NCBI GenBank assembly: GCA_947561585.1 | Contig: CANNZV010000511.1 | Location: 330,632-394,631 of the forward strand | DNA: 64,000 nucleotides | From: Caprella mutica | Taxonomy: Eukaryota; Arthropoda; Malacostraca; Amphipoda; Caprellidae | Direction: 5' to 3' | Shown: positions 1 to 8,819 of the stretch, in pieces | Numbering within the stretch: the first letter of the stretch is position 1 | Layout: every line of letters begins with the position of its first letter | Translations under genes and position numbers: made by a program | The notes under the pieces: model-generated | Databases searched by the model: none | Told to the model about the DNA's origin: nothing | Seen by the model: only the letters and a program-made list of their open reading frames with translations

Positions 1-107
1 TACTCGAAAATGAAGGAATTAAAAATTTTCTGTCACTCCTGAAAAAAGCTTTATTTTGCATTTTCTATAAATGCATGGTTGATTCTTTGCTTAGAATTAC
101 ACAACAG

Positions 108-540
108 GTGGCCTGAAATTTCGGTCTCAGAATTATAAATGACCTCTTAACATAAATGACCGTTAAATAGATTGCTGTATCTGCTAGTTTGTTGTATTGC
201 ATAATTCCTGATTGTTTAATGACCTGACAAGGGGGTACGAGGGGCGGCATGCCCCCGATACATTTAATACATAATTCATATGCTTTATATATACCTGAGA
301 CCGAAATTTCCGTTTAAATCTCGTGTTAAATGAATGTCAAAATTACTAATATTACGTAACATTTTAAAACAGTTGAGGTTATCCTATTTGAATGAATAAA
401 TTACACATTTAAGAACTCATAATTTCACCTTATTCTATTATTGTTCTTTAATAACACCATTATAAACTGAGACCGAATTTTCCCAGATAGAAATTTTCAA
501 GAACGAAATTTCCTAGACTCAAATTTCCCAGAGCATACAC
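108..540. mobile_element. Foldback-type element with GAAATTTCGGTCTCAG ends
   Basis: GAAATTTCGGTCTCAG near 115-130 is mirrored by CTGAGACCGAAATTTC near 295-310. Further degenerate copies of the same motif run in tandem at about 466-536, so the right end is array-like. The interior (about 165-275) carries a GC-rich hairpin at 241-255 (stem GGGGC/GCCCC, loop GGCAT). This interior closely matches the core of the elements near 13.3, 25.2 and 41.0 kb, although the ends differ. No coding capacity is visible. Exact boundaries and target duplication are not resolved. Confidence 0.6.
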
Positions 541-793
541 AACACATTGAAATAAATAAAATTATATAATCACTTCAACTTGGCAGAAAAAATGTCTTGA
601 GCAATGGTTCAGTTATGAATACATAAAAAAACTTTAGTTATCCTGGATGGTAGCTCGTTCAAGCTATTAACTTGATTTTTTTCTGAAAATTTAAAGTGTT
701 ACGCCAAAGATATTATACTACAATAAGATACACTACTCTCGTCAATTTCTATTTTAAAAGTGCGTTGTGGCACCATCTGGTTTTAAAAGCGGG

Positions 794-1319
794 AAATAGA
801 ATTGAAATATTGTAAGGACAATCGAAGTATGTTGTGTTCGTGACGTCATAACAGCAACACTCTAAAATAATATTTAAGACAAATGAAGAACGTTCCACTA
901 TAGAAAACAGTGATTAATCCATTAATGTTATTCACACTGCTTAACATTTGTTTTCTATTCATCTGTGTAGCCTTGTTGACGTCACGGTCACAAATCACTC
1001 GATTTGTAACAACAGCTCACAAAGCTTTACTCTCTAGTACTTTCCCTACTAGGAATAGTAATATTGATAGGTAGCGACAATTGAGTGATCTGTGGCGTAA
1101 CGTAAGCAAATGAACAAATTTAAAGAGAAAATTTGGGGTTTAGCAGGTTAAATAATTCATTAAATATATATTTATTTATTATATAATACCAATTAATGAA
1201 TAGTTTTTTTTTACAAATTTACCTTCTTCAATTGTTTTAAATATGATTTTAGAGTGTTGCTGTAATGACGTTACGCTCACAACATACCTCGATTATCCTT
1301 ACTATATTTCAATTCTATT
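794..1319. mobile_element. MITE-like element with ~95-bp inverted repeats
   Basis: The segment from about 794 to 886 (starting AATAGAATTGAAATATTG) is mirrored with few mismatches by about 1235-1319. Both arms contain a degenerate copy of GTGACGTCATAACAGCAAC. The interior has a second, weaker inverted pair around CAAATCACTCGA / TTGAGTGATCTG. There is no ORF. The size of about 525 bp and long arms fit a non-autonomous foldback or MITE. The target duplication is not clear. Confidence 0.65.
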
Positions 1320-1710
1320 AGAATAGAATTCGCTATGTCAAAGTTTCAAACTTACTGCAATTACGAATCTGAAAATAAGATTTGCAGAAAAAAACTAGGT
1401 GATGGCTCATGTTTGACATAACGTGTATTTATTATTTAGAGTAGAAAAGTATAAAAATTACAGCATCGTATTAGAGAAGAAATATTGAAGAAGTATTAAA
1501 AGAACTAAGTGAGGTAACACGAAAGAAAGATGCTTCTAATCTAATGATTCTATAATACTTTGCACTTGATGCCACGTGCATCTTACTAATCAGTTGAATC
1601 TGTATTCCCTATATATTCACTTTTTATGAACCGTTGAAGATGTTTTCTGTTCACGAAAGCCTCAACGAAAGGATATTATGCATTAGAATTAGATAAGCGC
1701 TTTGATAAAG

Positions 1711-1976
1711 CATATGCTCTAAACATTTTGCTTAAGCCCTAACAAAAATCATATGCTCAAATGATTTTGCTTAAAGCTCTAATAAAAAGCATATGCTCAA
1801 ATGATTTTGCTTAAAGCTCTAATAAAAAACATATGCTCAAATGATTTTGCTTAAAGCTCTAATAAAAAGCATATGCTCAAATTATTTTGCTTAAAGCCCT
1901 TACAAAATGCATATGCTTCGAAAAATTACAAGCAAATTCTTACGAGCATATGCAAAATAAGCCATGTCACAGCCCT
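1711..1976. repeat. 40-bp tandem repeat next to a MITE end
   Basis: Five units of about 40 bp start at 1711, 1750, 1790, 1830 and 1870, each beginning CATATGCTC and containing GATTTTGCTTAAAGC; a partial unit starts at 1910. The block ends in ATGTCACAGCCCTAG near 1962-1976. That resembles the terminus of the CTAGGGTTGTGACAATATGC family seen at 14.0 and 18.5 kb, so the array may lie inside such an element. Confidence 0.75.
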
Positions 1977-2706
1977 AGTCATGACACTATTATGACAAAT
2001 AACTGATTACATAAATAATTAACAAATCCAGTGAAGTAACTTTCTGATCAATCAAAGGTAAAAAACAGGTATATTTCTGCTTATTTGAATCTACTCCATG
2101 GAAATAACTGATGATATAATCAAATGAAAGAAAAATATGCTATTGCTATAATCAAACAATTAAATGATTATTACGTTCAGCAACAGCATTCTATACCATT
2201 TCAAAATCTGAAGGTTTAAACTTAACAAATACCAAGAGGTAGCTTATTTCTAAATGTTTTGTTCTTCTTCCAATTGAATCAAAGAAAAAAATGAATGAAT
2301 GGAGGAGACTGTGCCTGTCAATTTGCAGAGAGAATGTGAGAAGACATGTGCTATATTCAATTCAAAAGTGAATATTTTAAATTATTCTGAATATTTATGT
2401 TCAAATTGACTGATTCTTTTGAAAATATAACTGTTTGTAAAGTATCTATCGGTTAATGTGCCTGATTATTCCTGTGGCCGACACCGATACTGCAAGGTTA
2501 AAAATGATAAAGCTGATTCCGATACTGCAAAATATGGCCGATACCAATATCATTGCTATTCCAGGATTGATGGTATTGATGAAAAATATTTGGCTCGTTT
2601 TTTCAACGACGGACACAAAAAGAGCAACATGATTGTGAAAAACTATACATTCAACTCTACCTTATATCCATGTTTTTTTGCAAAACGATCTCATCCTCTT
2701 AACTAA
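1977..2706. other. AT-rich stretch without recognised gene
   Basis: I see no convincing gene. An 82-codon open frame at 2458-2706 starts with GTG and has a composition unlike a protein. It contains the degenerate direct repeat GATACTGCAA near 2484 and 2521, in a context (CCGATACCAATATC) resembling a repeat near 25.5 kb. Confidence 0.4.
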
Positions 2707-2819
2707 CGTGAAAGGAAGTGCGTCGTTCCTGTGTAGAATTTAAAAGTGTTATTTTTAAGTTTAGTATTAAGGTAGCATAAGTTTAAATATAAGTGTAGAA
2801 TAAGTTATATTTAGAATAA

Positions 2820-3866
2820 ATGAAAATGGGCCTCGGTAGATCCCCTCCTTCCTCTGGTAGCCGATCAATGGGGGAAACTCTTGAGGCTGAGAAGCATGCC
2901 TTGTCCCTGGGTAAGACCTATTCTGTAGCGGATGATCTGGTTGGAGTTGGAGGAGATGATTTGTGTGGGGGGTGTAGGAAGGCGGTTGGGGATGATCAGA
3001 GCGGCATTCAGTGTGATGTGTGTGTGAAGTGGTATCATGTGGACTGTGGGGGGCTGAAAAAGAAAGATTACGATTATTTTAAAGGGAGGGCTGAGTCCAT
3101 ATGGGTTTGTGGGATGTGCAAGAAGGTGGTTCGGGGAGCGGGGGAGAAGATAAAGAAGCTAGAAAATGAGAATAATGATCTGAGAAGGGAGAACAGGGAA
3201 ATGATGGAGAAGTTCAATGAGGTGATAGAGCAGGTAAAGGGAATAAAAGAGGACATTAAAAGAGAACTGAAAGAGGAAATAATGAGAGAGATGGGGGATA
3301 TGATAAATAATAATGGAGAAACTAAGTTGCTGGCGGACACTATGACTATGAATGGTGGTAGTACTGGAGAAATGGTAGAGGGAATAAAGAAAGAAGTTTT
3401 GGATAGGGTTAGGCAGGAGGATGATAAGAAAAAGAAGGAATGTAATGTGATAGTTCATGGGATGAAAATAGAAGCAGAAGGTGATAGGATAGCATTTGAA
3501 GGTATAGTGAGGGATCAGCTGGAATTAAGAAATATAGAGGTTGAGGAAACGGTAAGATTAAGTAAGGGAAAAAGGGAAACAGGAAATGAAAAGAATGAGG
3601 ATAGGCCAGCTCCTCTACTGGTAAAGCTGAGGACTACAGGGCAAAAGTGGGCTATAATTGGAAGGGCAAAAAATCTCAGAAATGCAGGAGAAAAGTATAG
3701 GAGAATGATGATTGTGCCAGACCTGACAGTAAAAGAGAGGGAGGAGGATAGGAAGTTGAGAGATGAGCTTAGAAGACGAAGAGATGATGGGGAGAAGGGT
3801 ATTTATATTTCAAAAGGAAAAATTATAGTAAGAGAGATGCTTACAAATGAAAAGCAGGAGGAATGA
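2820..3866 (+). CDS. LINE ORF1 protein with PHD finger
   Basis: A 348-residue protein starting at ATG 2820. A PHD-type zinc finger spans about residues 49-100: C49-x2-C52, an internal CDVC pair, the WYHVDC motif, and C97-x2-C100. A lysine/glutamate-rich coiled-coil-like stretch follows at about 105-175. The C-terminal half (about 200-340) contains ECNVIVHGM and may be the RRM-like domain usual in LINE ORF1 proteins; that last point is inference. ORF1 proteins bind the element's RNA and help retrotransposition, and PHD fingers usually read histone tails, so this one may act in chromatin targeting. It lies 45 bp upstream of ORF2 and would be on the same transcript. No stops or frameshifts are seen, which suggests a young copy. 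Confidence 0.85.
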   Translation: MKMGLGRSPPSSGSRSMGETLEAEKHALSLGKTYSVADDLVGVGGDDLCGGCRKAVGDDQSGIQCDVCVKWYHVDCGGLKKKDYDYFKGRAESIWVCGMCKKVVRGAGEKIKKLENENNDLRRENREMMEKFNEVIEQVKGIKEDIKRELKEEIMREMGDMINNNGETKLLADTMTMNGGSTGEMVEGIKKEVLDRVRQEDDKKKKECNVIVHGMKIEAEGDRIAFEGIVRDQLELRNIEVEETVRLSKGKRETGNEKNEDRPAPLLVKLRTTGQKWAIIGRAKNLRNAGEKYRRMMIVPDLTVKEREEDRKLRDELRRRRDDGEKGIYISKGKIIVREMLTNEKQEE

Positions 3867-3911
3867 AAGAGAAACAGGAGGGAGATAGGAGGGAGGTATG
3901 TTGGAGGGGAG

Positions 3912-6900
3912 ATGAACCAGGGGGTGTTAAGATTAAAGGGAGGAAGAGTGAATTTAGAGGATGGGGTGAAGCTGAGAGTTGAACTGATAAATGTACAGGG
4001 ATTGACAGATGCCAAAGCAATTGAACTGGGGAGAAAGATGAATGAAGAAAAGGAAAGTAATGAAATGAGAATAATTGGGCTTGTTGAGACCCATGAGAAG
4101 TATAGAAGAGTGGAGTGGGGAAACCAGGTGGCATTGATAGAGCAGATGAGAGACTTGAAGGATAAGAAGGGTGGAGGTTTGATGTTCATTACAAATGATT
4201 TGGAGAATGTATTTATTAGCAAACAAAATGGTGGATGTAGTGATGTGTTGGTGGGGGAGGTAGAGGTATGTGGTACAAAGCTGATAATCATATTGGTATA
4301 TCTGGATACTAGGGAAACAGAGAGGAATGTAGATATTTATAGGGATATGGACAGGAAAATGAGGGAGATTCCAGAGGGTATGGGTAGGATAGTGATGGGG
4401 GATTTTAATGGACATGTTGGCTTTCTGGGAGATCATGACTTGAATAGGAATGGACAGATGTTGTTGGAATTTATGGAGAAGTGGAACCTGGTAATGTTAA
4501 ATGCGGAGGAAAATTGTGAGGGGAAGTATACTAGGGTGCAGGGTAATGAAAGGAGTATAATTGATTATGTACTGGTTGATGAGATTATGCACGCCAGGTT
4601 TCAAAAGATGAAAATTGACGAGGACAAGAGAAACTATGATTTATCTGACCATTGTTATATAGAAGTTATGTTTGAGATACGGGAGGCTAGGATGAGGAGA
4701 AAAGATTGCGGCTGGCAAATAAGCGAATTCTATGGGGTCAATGATGATGAAGCAATGGGAAGGTTTGTTGGGGAGGTGGAGAGGGAAATAGACAGAGGAG
4801 AGGTGATGCTGGTGGGTGATTTGGAGAGAATTATGAAAGAGAAAGCAGATGAATGTTTGAAAGTGAAAGTTAAGAAGAGAATTGATAAAGTAAAAAAGAA
4901 AGTGGTGGAACCAGCTTGGATAAATCAGAATATAAGAGATGAAATAAAATATAGAAGATATCTTAACAGGAAAAAGAGGAGAGCAAGCAATGAAGAGGAA
5001 GAAAACAGGTACTGGGAGCTCTATAGGAAACAAAAGGATAAAGTGAAGAGGATTGTTAGGGATGCAAAAATGGGACACGAGGTGAAAGTAGCTCAGGAGA
5101 TAAAAAGAAATAAGAATGGGAAGAAATTGTGGAAAATGATAAGCAAGTTAAAGGGCGAAAATGGAATGGAGAGAAAGAAGAAACTATATAGGGAGGATGG
5201 AGGAGAGGTACCAGAGGGAGATGAAGGTGAAGTTATGATGGGGTGTTGGAGAGAAATATATGCAGGACAGGGTAATGGCATTGTGGAAGTTTGGAATGAC
5301 CAGAGGAGGAGGGGTTATGAGGAGGAAAGAAGACAAGGTATGGCAGAGTTGGAGAGAAGGAGAGGTGACAGAAGAGAAAACCAAATCCAAGGATTACCTA
5401 CGATAAGAGTGATAGAGGGTGTTGAGGGATGGATGGAGAACATAAGGTTCGAGAGAGGAGATGTGGAGGGGAGACTGAGGAGGATATGCAGTGGAAAGCA
5501 GCCTGGCCCAGACGGTATCAAGGGAGAGCTGTACAGAGCCTTGGGAAAGAGTGAGAAGTGTGTGGACAAGTTGGCAGAGGTTTTTAATCGGCTGCTGGAG
5601 GATGAGGAGGTGGTTGAGGGATGGAAAATCTCAAAAACAGTAATGCTGCCTAAAGTTAAGAAGCCACAAGCTAGTCAGCATCGTCCTGTGGCGCTGACAA
5701 ATGCTGGTTATAAGATGTTTATGGGATTATTGAAAGAGAAGGTGAGTGAGCAGAGGATGTTAGATGAGAGAGTGTGGAGTCTGCAGGCGGGGTTTACGGG
5801 GGGAAGAAGGATGGAAGAAAATCTGTTCCTGTTGAGGGCAAGTGTGGAGGAGAGCTATAGGAAGAAGGAGGCATTGGTGGTAGTAGCGGTGGACTTTGCG
5901 AAGGCATTCGATAGTGTGGATAGGGGGACGCTGATGGGGGCTCTTATGTACTATAAGTGTGACCCAAGAATGATTAGTGTGGTGGCAAATTTGTACCAGG
6001 GAGATAGGACTGAGATATGGAGGGAGGGAAAGCAGTTGGGGGAAACGGAAGTTGGAAGTGGGATCAGGCAAGGTTGCACGGGTTCTCCGCAGCTATTTGT
6101 AATGGTTGTGGGAATGATAATTGAGAAGCTGTTGAGGAGTGGTATGGGATACAGAAGGGGGGGAGTCAGAGTGCCAGTTCTTTTCTATGCGGATGATGGT
6201 CTGCTGCTGGGAAGGAGTGTTGAGGAGGCGGGGAGAATGATTAGAGTGCTGGAGGAGGGAGCGGAGAGCTGTGGACTGCGGATCAATAGGGAGAAGAGCA
6301 TGTGCATGGTTTTCAATGGGGGAGAGGGAGGAGAGGCTGAGGTGGGGGGTATCAGGTGTGTGGGGGAGATGAGGTACCTTGGTGTTTTGGTGACGGCAAA
6401 GAGAGATTGTTTTGGTGAATGCAAGAAGGAGAGGATTGGGAAGGCTGAGAGGATGGCAAATCTGACATATTCGGTCGTGGGGAGGTCGTGCGATAGGTTA
6501 CTTGTTGGGAAGACTTTTTGGAAGGGGGTGGTGCTACCTAGTGTCCTGAGTGCAGGTGGAGTACTGGTGTGGAGCAAGGGGGAGAAAGTGAGAATGCAGA
6601 GAATTGAGAATGGAGTGTGGAGGAAGGTTTTGGCTGCCCCCTCATGGACTCCCACTGTGGCTCTTCAAGGAGAAGTGGGATGTTCTTCAGTGCTTGCCAG
6701 AGATATGAAGGAGAAGTTGAAGTTTGCCAAGCATTTGATGAGGACAGAGAGTGTAGTTTTGAGAAGGGTGATGGGGGAGATGAGGGTGGAGCTGAGACAG
6801 GATCCATGGATGAGGATGGTGGATGGTTACTTGGGGGAGTTGGGTGTGAGTTGGAGGCAGTTGGAGGATATGAGCAGCAGCCATGTTGAGAGACTGGTGA

Positions 6901-7286
6901 ATGAGTGGGAGCATGGGAGGTGGAGATTGGAGATTGAGGAGAAGTCGACCTTGCGGTACTATAGGGAGAAGGAGAGGATTGGAGGGGAGTTTTATGACAA
7001 TAGTTGGGGATCGAGGTTGCTGTTTGGAGTGAGGAGTAATACGTTGAGGCTGGGTTGGAGGATGAGGCACTGGGGAGACGTGGTGGGATGTAGTATGTGC
7101 GGAGCTGTAGAGGAAACTCTGGAGCACTTTATACTCGAGTGTCCGGGTCTGGAGGCGGTGAGAGAGCGTCATGGGGTGCGGTCGATGGGGGAAGTGATGT
7201 GCTTTGGGGAGCGGGACACTCGGAGGGTGTGTGCATTTCTGGAGGAGGCATGGGGTGTTAGGATGGGAGAGGGGGGAGGTGTGTGA
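3912..7286 (+). CDS. LINE ORF2 polyprotein: endonuclease and reverse transcriptase
   Basis: A 1124-residue protein. The N-terminal endonuclease/exonuclease/phosphatase domain (about residues 25-255) shows INVQGL, GLVETHEK, GDFNGHVG (D near 164), IIDYVLVD and LSDH (S245-D246-H247). A charged linker follows. The reverse transcriptase (about 530-800) shows GPDGIKGEL, LPKVKKP, HRPVALTN, QAGFTGGR, VDFAKAFDSVDR, the GIRQGCTGSPQLF motif, catalytic FYADDG (Y759-A-D-D762), GLRINREKS and MRYLGVLV. Near the C-terminus a CCHC-type finger is C1060-x2-C1063-x8-H1072-x4-C1077. The enzyme would nick target DNA and prime reverse transcription there. Key catalytic residues are all present and the frame is open, so the copy may still be competent. 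The first ATG in frame is at 3912, but the true start could differ. A decayed relative lies at 32275-32712. Confidence 0.92.
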   Translation: MNQGVLRLKGGRVNLEDGVKLRVELINVQGLTDAKAIELGRKMNEEKESNEMRIIGLVETHEKYRRVEWGNQVALIEQMRDLKDKKGGGLMFITNDLENVFISKQNGGCSDVLVGEVEVCGTKLIIILVYLDTRETERNVDIYRDMDRKMREIPEGMGRIVMGDFNGHVGFLGDHDLNRNGQMLLEFMEKWNLVMLNAEENCEGKYTRVQGNERSIIDYVLVDEIMHARFQKMKIDEDKRNYDLSDHCYIEVMFEIREARMRRKDCGWQISEFYGVNDDEAMGRFVGEVEREIDRGEVMLVGDLERIMKEKADECLKVKVKKRIDKVKKKVVEPAWINQNIRDEIKYRRYLNRKKRRASNEEEENRYWELYRKQKDKVKRIVRDAKMGHEVKVAQEIKRNKNGKKLWKMISKLKGENGMERKKKLYREDGGEVPEGDEGEVMMGCWREIYAGQGNGIVEVWNDQRRRGYEEERRQGMAELERRRGDRRENQIQGLPTIRVIEGVEGWMENIRFERGDVEGRLRRICSGKQPGPDGIKGELYRALGKSEKCVDKLAEVFNRLLEDEEVVEGWKISKTVMLPKVKKPQASQHRPVALTNAGYKMFMGLLKEKVSEQRMLDERVWSLQAGFTGGRRMEENLFLLRASVEESYRKKEALVVVAVDFAKAFDSVDRGTLMGALMYYKCDPRMISVVANLYQGDRTEIWREGKQLGETEVGSGIRQGCTGSPQLFVMVVGMIIEKLLRSGMGYRRGGVRVPVLFYADDGLLLGRSVEEAGRMIRVLEEGAESCGLRINREKSMCMVFNGGEGGEAEVGGIRCVGEMRYLGVLVTAKRDCFGECKKERIGKAERMANLTYSVVGRSCDRLLVGKTFWKGVVLPSVLSAGGVLVWSKGEKVRMQRIENGVWRKVLAAPSWTPTVALQGEVGCSSVLARDMKEKLKFAKHLMRTESVVLRRVMGEMRVELRQDPWMRMVDGYLGELGVSWRQLEDMSSSHVERLVNEWEHGRWRLEIEEKSTLRYYREKERIGGEFYDNSWGSRLLFGVRSNTLRLGWRMRHWGDVVGCSMCGAVEETLEHFILECPGLEAVRERHGVRSMGEVMCFGERDTRRVCAFLEEAWGVRMGEGGGV

Positions 7287-7392
7287 GGCGGCTGGCGGGG
7301 TGACGGCCCTGCGGAAGGTTATCGGAGGAAGGTGAGGTGAAACCGGTGGCGCTAACAAGCCTATACCGACCAAGTTCCAGTTCCAGTTCCAG

Positions 7393-8819
7393 AGATAAAT
7401 GCAAATGAAGAGCTAACCTATGACTATGGTGGCGGTTCTTACCCATGGAGAAGAAAAGGTAACCACATATTGTTAGTCAATTATCATAAATAACAAAATA
7501 ATATGTTATAAATGAAATGGGTTAATTGGATTTGATATGTTCATTATCATTTCTGGGAGTTTATATTATTTCTCGATAAACTGATTGACCAACTGACAGG
7601 AAATACATTCTAATAGTGAATGAAAGTATAATCTAATTACATTAGTGAAGGGAAAATTCGATTTCTAATTGTTCTAAAGTCAAATTAAACTTGGGCTATC
7701 AGTGCCTCTTACCTTTATATTATGTGGAATTATGAGTTAATTCGTCCAAATCTTCACAGGTCAGGGAATTAGGATATGCCAATCCTCATCCGTATCTTCT
7801 TATTCTAGAATGTCTCCCTCTGCTGTGTCTAAATATTCTAGAATGTCTCCCTCTGCTGTGTCTGGGAACTCTGGTATCGAGAGATCTCTTTGGACTGTAC
7901 CATCTAATGATGAGAGTTCTCTCTCTACTGTACCATCTAATGGTGAGAGTTCTCTCTCTACTGTACCATCTAATGATGAGAGTTCTCTCTCTACTGTGCC
8001 ATCTAATGATGAGAGTTCTCTCTCTACTGTACCATCTAATGATGAGAGTTCTCTCTCTACTGTGCCATCTAATGATGAGAGTTCTCTCTCTACTGTACCA
8101 TCTAATGATGAGAGTTCTCTCTCTACTGTGCCATCTAATCAGCTGCCACCTACCATTCAGCAGCCATCTACCTCTCATCAGCCATCTACTTCTCTGTTGC
8201 CATCTACCTCTCAGCAGCCAATTCCATTGCCAAATCCTTCGCCATCTTACATATCCTATGAATTCTCTCCTTTCAAAACTTTTCGTAAAATAAACGATAA
8301 AGTAGTAACATCCAAAAAGACAACCAAGAATAAAAAACCTAAGGCTCCATCAGCAATTATAGGAAAAGATTACTGTAATATTCTCAGAATGGAACAGGAG
8401 AAGAAAGCGAAAGAGATCGAAGATAAAGAAAGAAGAAAACAGGAGAGAGAAAAGAAAAGGCAAGAGAGAGAAAACGCTAAGAAATCTAAGCAAACAAAAC
8501 GTCCAATAGTTTGTGACGATGAAGAAAGTGAAGAGGAAAGTGATGATGGAGAAATCATACTTGAATGCGATAGTGATGATGATATATACCTGTTGAATCC
8601 ATTAATACTTGTGGATCTTGTGATGGCAACGAAGATTGGAATATCGGAGAAAAGTGGATTGGCTGTAACACTTGCTCCTTGTGGTATCATAAAATATGCA
8701 TATCTGATGAAATAGTGCAAATGAGTTAGGAGGAACTAGATGAAATGGAGTTCAGCTGTCCAAAATGTGTATCAAAAACAAAGAAGTCTCAACAGAATAA
8801 GCGACCCAGGGCTCTCTAA
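7393..8819 (+). pseudogene. 3' part of a SET-domain gene with broken C-terminal PHD finger
   Basis: An exon-like block (7393-7458, after TTCCAG) encodes INANEELTYDYGGG followed by SYPWRRK, the typical end of a SET methyltransferase domain. It ends at G|GTAACC. The next acceptor (TTCACAG, exon from 7760) joins in phase into a long frame to about 8600: a seven-unit 11-residue repeat (DESSLSTVPSN), a Ser/Pro/Gln-rich stretch, and a basic coiled-coil-like region (about 8370-8500). An acidic tail then leads to a PHD finger in a shifted frame (CGSCDGNEDW, then WIGCNTCSLWYHKIC and CPKC). The PHD part carries a frameshift near 8580-8605 and an in-frame TAG near 8727, so the copy looks dead at its 3' end. 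Upstream SET exons are not found; the LINE sits where they should be. It may be a transposon-captured or expanded methyltransferase paralogue. I am sure of the SET and PHD signatures, not of the gene's identity. Confidence 0.7.
7909..8139 (+). repeat. Seven 33-bp in-frame tandem units
   Basis: Seven near-identical 33-bp units encode (D/G)ESSLSTVPSN in the SET/PHD gene remnant. Differences are mostly silent (GTACCA versus GTGCCA), plus one D-to-G change in the second unit. Because the unit is a multiple of three, the opposite strand and other frames also stay open. Confidence 0.95.

Larger units (their letters stand above)
2707..7380 (+). mobile_element. Near-full-length non-LTR retrotransposon (LINE)
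   Basis: Two long ORFs lie in tandem on the plus strand, the order and spacing of an APE-type LINE: ORF1 with a PHD finger, then ORF2 with endonuclease and reverse transcriptase. The coding part is rich in G and A on this strand, unlike the AT-rich surroundings. The 5' edge is not resolved and is placed after the last clearly unrelated sequence. The 3' UTR is about 100 bp and ends without poly(A), next to three TTCCAG units at 7375-7392. A SET-domain exon follows at once, so the insertion sits against a gene. No frameshift is visible in either ORF. I cannot find a target-site duplication. The clade (R1, I or Jockey-like) is not assigned. Confidence 0.85.

Noticed and set aside
2458..2706. 82-codon frame starting with GTG
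   Set aside because: Non-ATG start, no motif, overlaps degenerate GATACTGCAA repeats.
3803..5569. Several long minus-strand frames opposite the LINE
   Set aside because: They are shadows of the purine-rich ORF1/ORF2 coding strand, rich in Ser/Pro/Leu with no domains.
6687..7373. 228-codon minus-strand frame
   Set aside because: Antisense to the ORF2 C-terminus and 3' UTR; low-complexity Pro/His/Ser composition.
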